From CAYNRA01 sp046296415 (GTDB lineage Bacteria; Bacteroidota; Bacteroidia; Cytophagales; Spirosomataceae), in NCBI GenBank assembly GCA_046296415.1, contig JBKBLN010000002.1, positions 372,001 through 436,000 of the forward strand: 64,000 nt of DNA, written 5' to 3'. Made by a program: the position numbers and the translations under genes. Below, one piece after another: positions 24,003 through 33,294 of this stretch (its first letter is position 1; the number at the start of each line of letters is the position of its first letter). The notes under the pieces were generated by a model. That model saw only the letters and a program-made list of their open reading frames with translations, was not told where the DNA came from and did not search any database.

Positions 24003-24659
24003 ATGAACACGTTTACCTCCCATATCGCACTTTTGGTGTTTAACCAATCGCCTTACCAAGAAGCCCTCCGGAAGTCCTCGAAGGCTCGGGAGGTGGCGTT
24101 GCGGGTATTTTCTCAAGCCAAAACCCAGGTGATTCGGTATGGACAAGCCTGTCAGCTTGAGGTATTTGATTCGGCCGCTTGGGAAATTTCAGGTGCCGAC
24201 TTTGCCCAAAATTTACGCCAAGCAGTGGGCAAAGTCTTGGAAAAAGGATTTACACACGTGTTGGTCGTGGGGATAGATACCCCAGGTCTGTGCCAACATC
24301 ATATTGCAGAAGCGAAAGCGACCCTAGAAAATGGCCAATCCCCGGTAGGTCCCGACCTCCGGGGTGGTGCCTACTTGCTCACGTTTGATGCCCCCCTTTG
24401 GAATTCCACCATCTGGGAGTCTTGTCGCTGGGGAACGTCCGACTTCCTTCAGGACTGGACCGAATTTTCCCAAACGCACGCGCTTTCCACTCTTGCTGAC
24501 ATCCAAACGGGTATTGACTTTGACTGGGTCAAGACCATCCTCCGGTTTCGTTGGATGCTGAAAGCCCTCGAACAACAGATCCTGGTAGACTGCTCCATTA
24601 GCCAACCCATCCCTATCCCCAAATCGAGTCCTTCCGGACTGCGCGCTCCGCCCAAGTAA
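24003..24659 (+). CDS. DUF2064 / TIGR04282-type arsenosugar-associated protein
   Basis: A 218-residue protein of the DUF2064 group, with a nucleotidyl/glycosyltransferase-A-like fold. Visible hallmarks are HIALLVFNQSPYQEALRKS at the N-terminus, HVLVVGIDTPGLCQHHIAEA at mid-length (the G-x-DTP motif) and GPDLRGGAYLLTFDAPLW. The family is annotated from its frequent proximity to arsenosugar-biosynthesis radical SAM genes, and here the ArsS-type gene follows 51 bases later. A role in making or trimming a sugar-nucleotide-like product is plausible but unproven. ATG 24003 is preferred over a longer upstream frame because the family sequence begins there. Confidence 0.78.
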   Translation: MNTFTSHIALLVFNQSPYQEALRKSSKAREVALRVFSQAKTQVIRYGQACQLEVFDSAAWEISGADFAQNLRQAVGKVLEKGFTHVLVVGIDTPGLCQHHIAEAKATLENGQSPVGPDLRGGAYLLTFDAPLWNSTIWESCRWGTSDFLQDWTEFSQTHALSTLADIQTGIDFDWVKTILRFRWMLKALEQQILVDCSISQPIPIPKSSPSGLRAPPK

Positions 24660-24710
24660 GGGTGTTCATGAAAAAATAAGTCCCACATTTTGTTTTCAAA
24701 TTTCATTCGA

Positions 24711-25778
24711 ATGAACCCTGTCAAAAGCTTAAAAGCCCAAAAAAATCAACTAGGAGAAGCCGCATTTCAACTTCAGGTATTGCAAGACACCGAGAGATTG
24801 GGAAGAACTCTGCCCACATTTGAAAGTCAATTAAAAGCCCAAGGGTTGTTTCCTCTTATTCCGACGACATTGGATATTTTCCAGATCAACGTGGGAAAGA
24901 TGTGCAATCAAGTGTGTACGCATTGCCATGTCGATGCGGGACCCGACCGCAAGGAGATAATGACTCAAGAAACCATGCAGCAATGCATTGACGTCTTAGC
25001 CAAATTCCCTTTCAAATCGGTTGATTTAACCGGGGGGGCTCCGGAAATGAATCCTCATTTTCGCTGGTTCATTGAGGAGATCCGACGGGTACAACCCGAC
25101 ATTCAAATCATCGTGCGGTGCAACCTAACCATCATTCGGGCCAATAAAAAATACTACGATTTACCCGAATTCTTCCGCCAACATCGCATTGAGGTCGTTT
25201 CCTCTTTGCCGTTTTACACCGCTACCCGAACCGATGCCCAACGGGGAGATGGTGTTTTTGAAGACTCCATCAAAGCCTTGCAAATGTTGAACGAAGTTGG
25301 CTATGGTCGGGAAGGAACCGGACTGACACTGAATCTGGTGTACAACCCAGCCGGAGCCTTTTTACCCACCAATCAAGCGGGTCTGGAAAAGGAATTTAAG
25401 AAATCCCTGAAAACAAAATACGATATCGACTTCAACAGCCTGTTCGCTATTACCAATATCCCTATATCACGCTTCCTGGATCACTTATTGATTTCAGGAA
25501 AATACGGTGATTACATGGAAACCCTGGTAACAGCCTACAATCCTGAGGCGGCCGAGCAAGTCATGTGCCGCAATTCTTTGTCCATTAGTTGGGATGGGTT
25601 TTTGTACGATTGCGACTTCAACCAAATGTTGGAACTGAAAGTCGATACGTCCAACCAACACATTTCCAATTTTGATTATCAGGCGCTCGTGTCCCGGCAA
25701 ATTCAGGTAAACCAACACTGCTTTGGTTGCACGGCCAGTGCTGGCTCGTCTTGCCGTGGAACGGTCGCTCACAATTAA
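24711..25778 (+). CDS. arsS: ArsS-type radical SAM / Cys-rich domain protein
   Basis: A 355-residue radical SAM enzyme of the ArsS (TIGR04167) family with a C-terminal DUF3641 Cys-rich domain. The [4Fe-4S] site is Cys65, Cys69, Cys72 in MCNQVCTHCHVDAGP, the SAM-binding GGAPEMNPHF follows, and the C-terminal part has MCRNSLSISWDGFLYDCDFNQ and HCFGCTASAGSSCRG. Cyanobacterial ArsS attaches a 5'-deoxyadenosyl group to methylated arsenic on the way to arsenosugars. Whether this bacteroidotal homologue does so is inference; no arsM methyltransferase is present in the window. Nineteen bases separate it from the SusC gene, which suggests co-transcription with an uptake system. Confidence 0.85.
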   Translation: MNPVKSLKAQKNQLGEAAFQLQVLQDTERLGRTLPTFESQLKAQGLFPLIPTTLDIFQINVGKMCNQVCTHCHVDAGPDRKEIMTQETMQQCIDVLAKFPFKSVDLTGGAPEMNPHFRWFIEEIRRVQPDIQIIVRCNLTIIRANKKYYDLPEFFRQHRIEVVSSLPFYTATRTDAQRGDGVFEDSIKALQMLNEVGYGREGTGLTLNLVYNPAGAFLPTNQAGLEKEFKKSLKTKYDIDFNSLFAITNIPISRFLDHLLISGKYGDYMETLVTAYNPEAAEQVMCRNSLSISWDGFLYDCDFNQMLELKVDTSNQHISNFDYQALVSRQIQVNQHCFGCTASAGSSCRGTVAHN

Positions 25779-25797
25779 ACCCATTTGAATCTACTTC

Positions 25798-28700
25798 ATG
25801 TCATTTTATACCCTATTTACCCATGCAAAATGGGTCCTGGTCTTCTTTTGCCTCCAATCGGTTGTGGTCCATGCGCAAAAAGAAGTTACCGGAACCATTC
25901 AAGATGCCCAGACCAAAGAACCTTTGGTGGGGGCCTCGGTTTCCTATACCGTCAAGCAACGAACCCTAGGAACGACAACAGATGCCAATGGACAATTTGC
26001 ACTTCGTGTTCCCGATGAGGTGACAAACCTCCGCATTTCACTCGTGGGGTATCAAACCCTTACCCAGCCCATCGCCAATCAACCTCTTCTCATTCAACTA
26101 GAAGCAGGGGCTCTGTTGGAGGAAGTAGTCGTGACAGCCTTAGGGTTGGAGCGCGATTCGAAAAAGTTGGGGTACGCCATTCAACAAGTTTCGGGGCAAG
26201 CCGTCAGTCAAGTCAAAAGTGCTAATTTCTTAGACAACCTAGCCGGACGGGTGGCGGGTGTCACCATTACCGGGGGATCCACGGGTGTGGGCTCCACTAC
26301 CCGCATCACCATCCGGGGGGAAAGTTCCTTTACCAACACCAATCCCCTGTTTGTAGTAGACGGGATTCCGATCAACAATACCTCCTTGCTGAATGTCGTC
26401 AATGACGATGCCAATGGGTTTATGGAGGTCGACTTTGGGAACGGGGCTATGGAGGTCAATCCAGACGACATCGAATCCATTTCGGTCCTCAAAGGCCCTG
26501 CCGCCGCCGCGCTATATGGCACCCGGGCCTCCAACGGGGTCATCCAGATCAAAACCAAAACCGGTGCCGGTACCAAGGGACTGGGTGTTTCCTTCAACTC
26601 AAGTACATTCATTGAAACGCCTTTTCAATTGCCTGTTTTTCAAAATACCTATGGTTTGGGAAATAGTGGTCGGTATGCGTTCAAAGATGGCCTTGGGGCG
26701 GGTATCAACGACAATATCACGTACAGCTTTGGTCCACGGATGGGAGCAGATGTCCTTTTGCCCCAATACGACAGTCCGGTAACCCTACCTGACGGTCGAG
26801 TTGTGCGGGCTGGGGATGTGGCCATACATGGCGGGTTGCCCATCACACCCACCCCGTTCATAGCCCATCCGAACAACGTGCGCGATTTCTACGAAACCGG
26901 CCGGACCTTGATGAATAACATCGCCCTCACCCAGGGATTTGACAAAGGCCATTTCCGCTTATCTTTCACCGACTTGGATAGCAAGTCCTACATTCCTGGG
27001 GTTGATTTGCAACGCAGGACAGTCAGTACGCAATTGACATTCCAACCCACCCAAAAACTGACGGTCACGAATCATTTGCATTACATCCAGTCGGGAAGCC
27101 AAAATCGTCCTGCGACCAAATATGGCTCCGAGAACATCAATTACGCCCTCATCGCGTGGTTGGGCCGCTCGACCAACATCGAGCCGTTGCGCGACTATTG
27201 GCAACCGGGCTTGGAAGGCGTTCAACAATTTTCCTACAATTATACCTTTTTTGACAACCCGTATTTCACATTACTTGAAAACCGAAATGGGTTCAATCGG
27301 GATCGGCTCATCGGCCATGTGGCGGCTCGGTACGAGTTTTCAGAGCATCTTTCAGCCCAAATTCGGAGTGGAATGGACTACCAAAGCGAACGCCGGACGT
27401 TTCGCCGGAACTTTAGCTCCAATCGCTTTAAAAACGGTGCATATGCCGAACAAGACGTATTTTTCAGGGAAATGAATACCGATTTCTTGGTGCAATACAC
27501 CCGTAATGCCGGAAAATTGGGGATTGACCTGTCTGCCGGAGCCAACCGCATGGATCAGTGGGCCGACATGCAACAAACCCAAACGCTTGCCTTGGCTCAG
27601 CCCGGAGTATTTGCATTCACCAATGCCGCTTCACCACTGGAGTTTTTCCAGACAGCCGGAAGAAAACGGATCAACAGCGTGTACGGATTGGCTAAATTGA
27701 GTTATCAGGATCAGTTTTTCTTGGATATTACGGGCCGAAACGATTGGTCGTCTGCCCTAGCCACCGCCACCTCAGCCGCCAATACCGGATTTTTCTATCC
27801 GTCGGTAGCCGGTGGATGGTTGATTTCGGAGACTTGGAATTTACCTGCCTACATTTCATTTCTGAAAGCACGTGCCTCGTATGCTCAAGTAGGAAACGAT
27901 ACGCAACCGTTTCAGACGATTGGCACCTTCGTAGCCCGAACCCCAGTGGGTGGACAGCCGACTTTCTCTGACCAAGCGCAAATTCCCAATGCCAACTTAA
28001 AACCCGAACGCATTTCATCTCTTGAGTTTGGTCTGGATGCACGCTTTTTCAATGATCGCCTGAAATTCGATGTAACGTATTTCAATGCCCTCAATGAAAA
28101 CCAGATCATCTCCCTCCCCATTGCCAATTCCTCCGGCTACACCCAACAAAACATCAATGGTGGAGCCGTGCGGAGTAAAGGCTGGGAGGCGGTAATTGAG
28201 GCCTATCCGATCAAAACCTCTGTTTTGAGTTGGCGTGCGGGACTGAATTTCACCACCTACCAAAACATCGTCGAACGACTACCCATTCCCGGACAAACCA
28301 TTACCCTGGCATACAACCGCGTGTATGACAATGTGAATCAAACCGTTTGGTACCAGGTGAAAGAAGGAGGACGTATGGGAGATATGTACGGAACAGGGTA
28401 TTTGAAAAACGATCAAGGCCAGTTTATACTGAATGCGAACGGCCAATACATTGCGAATAATAATCTGATCAAATTAGGCAACTACAACCCTGATTTTATG
28501 GTCGGAATTTCCAATCAGTTCCAATACAAAAATTGGCAAATGAATATTTTGGCCGATTGGCGACAAGGGGGTGAGGTAGTTTCTCGGACCTTGGCCCTCG
28601 CGGCGGTGGGCGGCCAACTGATCGAGACGGAATTTCGGCCCGAGGCCGGTATCGTCGCCCAAGGGGTGGTCAATGTGGGGACCACTGAAAATCCACAATT

Positions 28701-29028
28701 TGTACCGAACACCAAGGCACTAAATGCGGAAACCTATTACCGTACGTTTTACGACCGAAATCACGAAGAGAATAACACGTATGATGCATCCTATTTAAAA
28801 ATTCGGGAAGTCCACATCGGCTACAAAATACCCACGACTTGGTTACGCAACAAAGTGGTGAGTGCCCAAATCGCGTTGGTCGGCCGAAACCTCTATGCTT
28901 GGTCGAAGATACCCCATTTTGATCCGGAACAATTCGGTTTCCAGGGACAAAAACTTGTGGCCGGCGTGGAAGATATGAGTTATCCCACCACCCGAAGCTG
29001 GGGAATTAAACTAGGTATTCAATTCTAA
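25798..29028 (+). CDS. SusC/RagA-family TonB-dependent outer-membrane transporter (1)
   Basis: A 1076-residue TonB-linked barrel with signal peptide (VFFCLQSVVVHAQ), an N-terminal carboxypeptidase-regulatory-like domain (VTGTIQDAQTKEPLVGASVSY), a TonB box-like segment (LEEVVVTALGLERDSKKLG), a plug domain (GTRASNGVIQIKTKTG) and a 22-strand barrel ending in KLGIQF. It should import a bulky substrate with the SusD-like partner encoded 12 bases later. The placement directly after the ArsS-type gene and before a sodium:solute symporter gene is unusual for a polysaccharide locus: no glycoside hydrolase, sigma/anti-sigma pair or sulfatase is present. Confidence 0.95.
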   Translation: MSFYTLFTHAKWVLVFFCLQSVVVHAQKEVTGTIQDAQTKEPLVGASVSYTVKQRTLGTTTDANGQFALRVPDEVTNLRISLVGYQTLTQPIANQPLLIQLEAGALLEEVVVTALGLERDSKKLGYAIQQVSGQAVSQVKSANFLDNLAGRVAGVTITGGSTGVGSTTRITIRGESSFTNTNPLFVVDGIPINNTSLLNVVNDDANGFMEVDFGNGAMEVNPDDIESISVLKGPAAAALYGTRASNGVIQIKTKTGAGTKGLGVSFNSSTFIETPFQLPVFQNTYGLGNSGRYAFKDGLGAGINDNITYSFGPRMGADVLLPQYDSPVTLPDGRVVRAGDVAIHGGLPITPTPFIAHPNNVRDFYETGRTLMNNIALTQGFDKGHFRLSFTDLDSKSYIPGVDLQRRTVSTQLTFQPTQKLTVTNHLHYIQSGSQNRPATKYGSENINYALIAWLGRSTNIEPLRDYWQPGLEGVQQFSYNYTFFDNPYFTLLENRNGFNRDRLIGHVAARYEFSEHLSAQIRSGMDYQSERRTFRRNFSSNRFKNGAYAEQDVFFREMNTDFLVQYTRNAGKLGIDLSAGANRMDQWADMQQTQTLALAQPGVFAFTNAASPLEFFQTAGRKRINSVYGLAKLSYQDQFFLDITGRNDWSSALATATSAANTGFFYPSVAGGWLISETWNLPAYISFLKARASYAQVGNDTQPFQTIGTFVARTPVGGQPTFSDQAQIPNANLKPERISSLEFGLDARFFNDRLKFDVTYFNALNENQIISLPIANSSGYTQQNINGGAVRSKGWEAVIEAYPIKTSVLSWRAGLNFTTYQNIVERLPIPGQTITLAYNRVYDNVNQTVWYQVKEGGRMGDMYGTGYLKNDQGQFILNANGQYIANNNLIKLGNYNPDFMVGISNQFQYKNWQMNILADWRQGGEVVSRTLALAAVGGQLIETEFRPEAGIVAQGVVNVGTTENPQFVPNTKALNAETYYRTFYDRNHEENNTYDASYLKIREVHIGYKIPTTWLRNKVVSAQIALVGRNLYAWSKIPHFDPEQFGFQGQKLVAGVEDMSYPTTRSWGIKLGIQF

Positions 29029-29040
29029 GAGACACCATTC

Positions 29041-30468
29041 ATGAAAAAAATACTCATTCTTTTTCTTTCCGTCAGTTTGTGGGGATGCACGGAAGGATTC
29101 ACCGATCTCAACATCAACCCTACCGCCCCAGTGGAGGTTCAACCCGAACTTTTATGGAGGAAAGTCTTGTATGACCATGCCGACAACATGTCCTACGAAG
29201 GATTTGTCGCCGGAAACCTGTTGGGTCAATATTTCACAGCCATTGATTTCAATTTATTTGATCGACATGGATTGACTCAACCCCAATATGGTGGAAATCC
29301 TTGGGGATTTTTGTATGAAAATTTGCGGGATACCGAAATCCTCCTATCCAAATCTCGGAGCAATCCTGCCTTTGCGGTCTATGAAGGGCCAGCGCTCATT
29401 TACAAAGCATTTTTAACCGGTCAGCTGACCGATTTGTACGGCGATGTACCCTACTCTCAAGCTTTACAAGGAAAGACCGGAAATGTAACTCCGTCGTATG
29501 ATATGCAGCGGGACATCTATTTGGGAGCTAATGGCATTTTAGACAACCTCCAAAAAGGATTAGCGACCATTGCCCAATACCGCGGGGCTGTTCGGATGCA
29601 GGGTGACATACTGTACAACGGAGACCTCACCAAATGGCAAAAACTGGGGCGTTCGTTGCAGGTGAAATACCTTATGCGGATGTCGGCCAAAGAAAATGTC
29701 TCGACTCGACTGCAGCAAGTTTTAGCATCGGGAGCATTGATTACCGAAACGGGGGATGACGCTCAGTATGCATTTACGGCGTCTCAACCCAACAATTTCC
29801 GTATGTCTACGGCTCGAATTGGCGACTTTAACTTGTTCATTATGTCGGAAACGATGGAGGAAATCCTTCGGAGCTACCAAGATCCCCGGATGATGGTTTA
29901 TTTTCGACCTACGGCGAACAATGCCCAGATTTATCGAGGATTGCGTAATGGACCGGATGCCTCCCAATTGTCTATTTCGGTCGGAAACTATTCGTTTTCG
30001 GGTCGAATTTTTCGGGAAGAGGCCGGTCGTTTGAAAGCCAATTTCCTCACGAGTTTTGAGGTTAATTTCCTACTAGCGGAGGCGGCTCTGAAGGGATTTA
30101 TCCCCGGAAACGCTAAAAACTACTACGATAAAGCCGTGCAACAAGCTTTTGCTTTTTGGGGTACGGCCCTCCCTACCACGTATTTAACCGACGGACCCGC
30201 TGCCTTTGAGGCCAGCCGAGGATTGCAGCAAATCATCACACAAAAATGGTTGGGCAACATAATTAATGGCTATGAGGGATGGATTGAATACCGAAGAACG
30301 GGATTCCCCGTTTTAAAACCCGTAACAGCCAGCTTGAATAATCAAGTAATTCCGGTTCGGATGCCCTATCCCACCACAGAGGATGCGCTAAACAATGCCA
30401 ACTTCCGGGTAGCGGCGGATCGTACCCAAAATAACAGCATCAACGCCAAAGTTTGGTGGCAACCCTAA
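29041..30468 (+). CDS. SusD/RagB-family outer-membrane lipoprotein (1)
   Basis: A 475-residue SusD-like substrate-capture lipoprotein. The lipobox is SLWGC near residue 16, followed by GFTDLNINPT, the common SusD-like start. TPR-type helices and loops (NLRDTEILLSKS, YDMQRDIYLGANG, AEAALKGFIPGNAKNYYDKAV) build the fold. It belongs to the SusD-like group often annotated SusD-like_2. It sits on top of the SusC barrel encoded immediately upstream. Substrate cannot be deduced. Confidence 0.92.
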   Translation: MKKILILFLSVSLWGCTEGFTDLNINPTAPVEVQPELLWRKVLYDHADNMSYEGFVAGNLLGQYFTAIDFNLFDRHGLTQPQYGGNPWGFLYENLRDTEILLSKSRSNPAFAVYEGPALIYKAFLTGQLTDLYGDVPYSQALQGKTGNVTPSYDMQRDIYLGANGILDNLQKGLATIAQYRGAVRMQGDILYNGDLTKWQKLGRSLQVKYLMRMSAKENVSTRLQQVLASGALITETGDDAQYAFTASQPNNFRMSTARIGDFNLFIMSETMEEILRSYQDPRMMVYFRPTANNAQIYRGLRNGPDASQLSISVGNYSFSGRIFREEAGRLKANFLTSFEVNFLLAEAALKGFIPGNAKNYYDKAVQQAFAFWGTALPTTYLTDGPAAFEASRGLQQIITQKWLGNIINGYEGWIEYRRTGFPVLKPVTASLNNQVIPVRMPYPTTEDALNNANFRVAADRTQNNSINAKVWWQP

Positions 30469-30516
30469 GACCTACATGGATCCGTGAATTATCTCGCGGA
30501 TCCTCTATTTACCTCT

Positions 30517-31860
30517 ATGACAACACTGGAAATCTGGCAATGGGGCTTTATGATCGGGACCAGCCTCTTGCTTTTTGCGATATCGCCCTGGTCGAATGAA
30601 GTGAACGATTTTTTTCGAGGCAATCGAAAAAATCAAGAACCTTCTTCTTTAGTTCTGCTCAGCAGCTTGGTCATTGGATGGTTATTTGCCAAATCCATCA
30701 CCAATGCCGCCGACCTCGGGTACAAATTTGGAATCGTCGGAAGCTTCGCTTACGGTGCATATTATCTTTCTTTTCTAGTGGCCGGACTTGTCATTTATTC
30801 GCTTCGGGTGAAAGGAGGATTCACTAGTATTCACGACTATTTGGGAAAGCGATTTGGCCAAGGGGCCGTAGTAATTTTCACACTTTTGATCACATTTCGG
30901 CTATTGAACGAAATTTGGTCCAATACGTTGGTGGTTGGAAGTTATTTTGGCCCGTCTGGGAGTGCCAGCTCCTATACGGCCATGGGTATTTTCACGGCCC
31001 TGACGTTAGCATACACCATGAAAGCTGGTATGCAAACATCCTTGGCTACGGATCTCATTCAAATGGGATTTTTTGTCATCTTACTCTTTTTTTTATTGGG
31101 ATTCCTACTCCCAAATCAACCCATCCAACCTATGCTCACGACAGGATCCTGGACGTGGGATCAGGGAGTCAATTTGCTTCTAGTGGCCTTAATCCAAGTG
31201 CTCAGTTATCCATTTCATGACCCCATCATGACGGATCGGGCCTTCATTACGAAAACAAAAATGGTACGTCAGGTCTTTGTGGGAGCTACCTTGGTGGGTT
31301 TTTTATGTATTTTCTTGTTTAGCTGGATCGGGATTTATGCACGGATCCACCAAATGCCCAGTCCACCGATTCAATCGGTCACCACCTGGATGGGACCTGT
31401 CTTTTTGTTGGGAATGAACCTCATCATGCTGACATCCGCGGCCTCCACAATCGATTCCACTTTTACATCTGCTGTTAAATTGGTTCATTTGGATATTTTG
31501 AAGGGACGAAATCTTTCAGTCCCGAAGGCACGATGGACCATGACCTGGATTGCGATTCTGGGTACTATTCCTGTCTTCTTTCATCCCGATATACTTTCCG
31601 CCACTACCATTAGCGGCACGTCGGTCTTGGGGTTGGCTCCTATTTTTCTGTGTTGGCAAGTTAAGGCCCCACCCTTGTCATTTTATATTTCAGTCTTTTT
31701 TGGTCTATTGGCGAGTTTCGCCTATATTTTCAACCTTATCCCAGAAACTTACTGGCTAACACCCGGTACGCATGGTGACTTGCTAACAGCCAATGTCGTG
31801 GGCACCATCGGTTGTTTTGTGGGGTATTTTTTACCAATTGTATGGAAATCAAAACATTAG
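30517..31860 (+). CDS. Sodium:solute symporter-family protein
   Basis: A 447-residue polytopic membrane protein, about 12-13 helices, of the SSS (sodium:solute symporter) family. The region NDFFRGNRKNQEPSSLVLLSSLVIGWLFAKSIT corresponds to the conserved cytoplasmic loop plus helix 2 of the family, and ITLA-type helices with paired Gly/Ser residues follow. It would carry a substrate across the inner membrane after SusCD uptake. The chosen start (ATG 30517) is tentative; an upstream GTG at 30484 would add 11 residues. The family is large, so substrate assignment is not possible. Its 3' end overlaps the next gene by 19 bases. Confidence 0.75.
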   Translation: MTTLEIWQWGFMIGTSLLLFAISPWSNEVNDFFRGNRKNQEPSSLVLLSSLVIGWLFAKSITNAADLGYKFGIVGSFAYGAYYLSFLVAGLVIYSLRVKGGFTSIHDYLGKRFGQGAVVIFTLLITFRLLNEIWSNTLVVGSYFGPSGSASSYTAMGIFTALTLAYTMKAGMQTSLATDLIQMGFFVILLFFLLGFLLPNQPIQPMLTTGSWTWDQGVNLLLVALIQVLSYPFHDPIMTDRAFITKTKMVRQVFVGATLVGFLCIFLFSWIGIYARIHQMPSPPIQSVTTWMGPVFLLGMNLIMLTSAASTIDSTFTSAVKLVHLDILKGRNLSVPKARWTMTWIAILGTIPVFFHPDILSATTISGTSVLGLAPIFLCWQVKAPPLSFYISVFFGLLASFAYIFNLIPETYWLTPGTHGDLLTANVVGTIGCFVGYFLPIVWKSKH

Positions 31861-32684
31861 GCACCTTACAAGGCCCGGTGGGTCTTTTTGGAGGCGTGTA
31901 TTCAAATTTTCAGTCGCTTGAAGAATTTGACCGCCAAATTCAGCAACTTAGCTTACCCTATACCCAGCTTATCTGCACGGGAGATGTTGTGGGGTATTGT
32001 GGGTCGCCCGCGGAATGCATTGAAACCCTGCAAGCTTGGGGAGTTCATGGAATTTTGGGGAATGTTGAGGAAAATTTGGTTTTAGGAATTGACGATTGTG
32101 GTTGCAACTTTGGGGAAGGAAGTCGTTGCGATTTATTTTCCAAACAATGGTTTCCATTTGCCCAATCGCAGGTGAAGGAAAAACACCTGACCTACCTAAG
32201 AACCTTACCGCATCGACTCGAATTTGAGCTCGGAAGTAAAAAAGTCCATGTACTTCATGGTTCCCATGATCATATCTCGGAATTCATTTTTGAGTCGACG
32301 CCTTGGGAAAAGAAACAAGCATTTTTTGATACGCTGGGTGTTGATGTGATCATTGCCGGACATACCGGAATCCCCTATATTCAAGAAAGGAACGGTAAAG
32401 TTTGGATCAATCCTGGTGTTTTGGGCATGCCAGCCAACGACGGTACTCCTCGGGTCTGGTTTGCCACGCTAGATATTCAAGATGGAGAACTCCAGTGCCA
32501 ATTTCATACCTACGAATATGATGCCGGAGAGGCCAATCAAATCATGTTGGAAAATGGACTTTCTTATCAATATGCCGATACGTTATTGACAGGTCTTTGG
32601 GATAACAATGATATTCTACCCGCTTTTGAAACCAGTCGGCAAGGAATCATGTTAGAATGGGATAAAAGAACGGTAAGCGTTTAG
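31842..32684 (+). CDS. Metallophosphoesterase-fold protein with degenerate metal site
   Basis: A 280-residue calcineurin-like phosphoesterase-fold protein. The layout of the family is clear: LICTGDVVGYCGSP (motif II region), GILGNVEENL (motif III), LHGSHDH (motif IV) and IIAGHTGIPY (motif V). But the first motif, normally Asp-x-His, reads GGVYSN with Gly18 and Tyr20, and the last, normally GHTH, is GHTG. Two to three metal ligands are therefore replaced. This variant (GG-x-Y-S-N) occurs in a recognisable sub-family, so it is probably not a random defect. Overlap with the symporter gene argues for coupled translation. The activity is unknown. Confidence 0.8.
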   Translation: MEIKTLGTLQGPVGLFGGVYSNFQSLEEFDRQIQQLSLPYTQLICTGDVVGYCGSPAECIETLQAWGVHGILGNVEENLVLGIDDCGCNFGEGSRCDLFSKQWFPFAQSQVKEKHLTYLRTLPHRLEFELGSKKVHVLHGSHDHISEFIFESTPWEKKQAFFDTLGVDVIIAGHTGIPYIQERNGKVWINPGVLGMPANDGTPRVWFATLDIQDGELQCQFHTYEYDAGEANQIMLENGLSYQYADTLLTGLWDNNDILPAFETSRQGIMLEWDKRTVSV

Positions 32685-32688
32685 ATCC

Positions 32689-33294
32689 ATGTCCAAGATT
32701 CTGCAAACCCTATTTGGCTATTTTATACGGGGATTATTGGTCGTTGCGCCCATTGGGCTCACTTTGTTCATCCTTTATACGGCCTTTGATTTTGTGGATA
32801 GCCTCATTCAAATCCCATTTTCTGGGGAAACCACCACACAACCCTTTTTTATACCGGGTCTGGGTTTTTTGATCGTGATCAGTGGGATTTCAGCCATCGG
32901 ATTTGTCTTCAGCACATTGATCCCAAATACGATTCAGAATTGGCTGGAAAATACCATCAAGAATCTGCCGATTGTCAAAATATTTTACACCGCCTTTCAG
33001 GATCTCACATCGGCATTTGTGGGAGACAAACGAAAATTTCAACAGCCGGTGGTGATCACATTGAACAAAGAGGCGGGGATTCAACTGTTTGGTTTCATAA
33101 CCCAAGCCGATCTAGCTAGTTTTCAATTACCTGGCAAAGTGGCAGTGTATTGCCCGCACAGCTACGCGCTCTCTGGGGTGATGTACGTGGTTCCCAAAGA
33201 ATCCATCCAACTCATTCATCGCCCAAGTGCCGAGGTGATGAAATTAATTATCTCCGGAGGCGTTTCTATAGATAACCTCGAAACGAATCTATGA
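32689..33294 (+). CDS. DUF502-family membrane protein
   Basis: A 201-residue protein of the DUF502 family. Two membrane segments lie near the N-terminus (GYFIRGLLVVAPIGLTLFILYTAFDFVDSLI and IPGLGFLIVISGISAIGFVFSTLI), followed by a conserved soluble part: PIVKIFYTAFQDLTSAF and VAVYCPHSYALSGVMYVVP. Function is unknown. It starts four bases after the phosphoesterase-like gene and overlaps the next gene by four bases (ATGA), so it is part of the same transcript. Confidence 0.88.
   Translation: MSKILQTLFGYFIRGLLVVAPIGLTLFILYTAFDFVDSLIQIPFSGETTTQPFFIPGLGFLIVISGISAIGFVFSTLIPNTIQNWLENTIKNLPIVKIFYTAFQDLTSAFVGDKRKFQQPVVITLNKEAGIQLFGFITQADLASFQLPGKVAVYCPHSYALSGVMYVVPKESIQLIHRPSAEVMKLIISGGVSIDNLETNL

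Noticed and set aside
24690..24710. Earlier start of the ArsS-type gene at 24690
   Set aside because: It would add seven residues (MFSNFIR) that do not resemble the family start; ATG 24711 (MNPVKSLK) is the better choice.
25798..30468. Polysaccharide utilisation locus
   Set aside because: No glycoside hydrolase, sulfatase, sigma/anti-sigma pair or hybrid sensor is near either SusCD pair, so calling it a PUL would go beyond the evidence.
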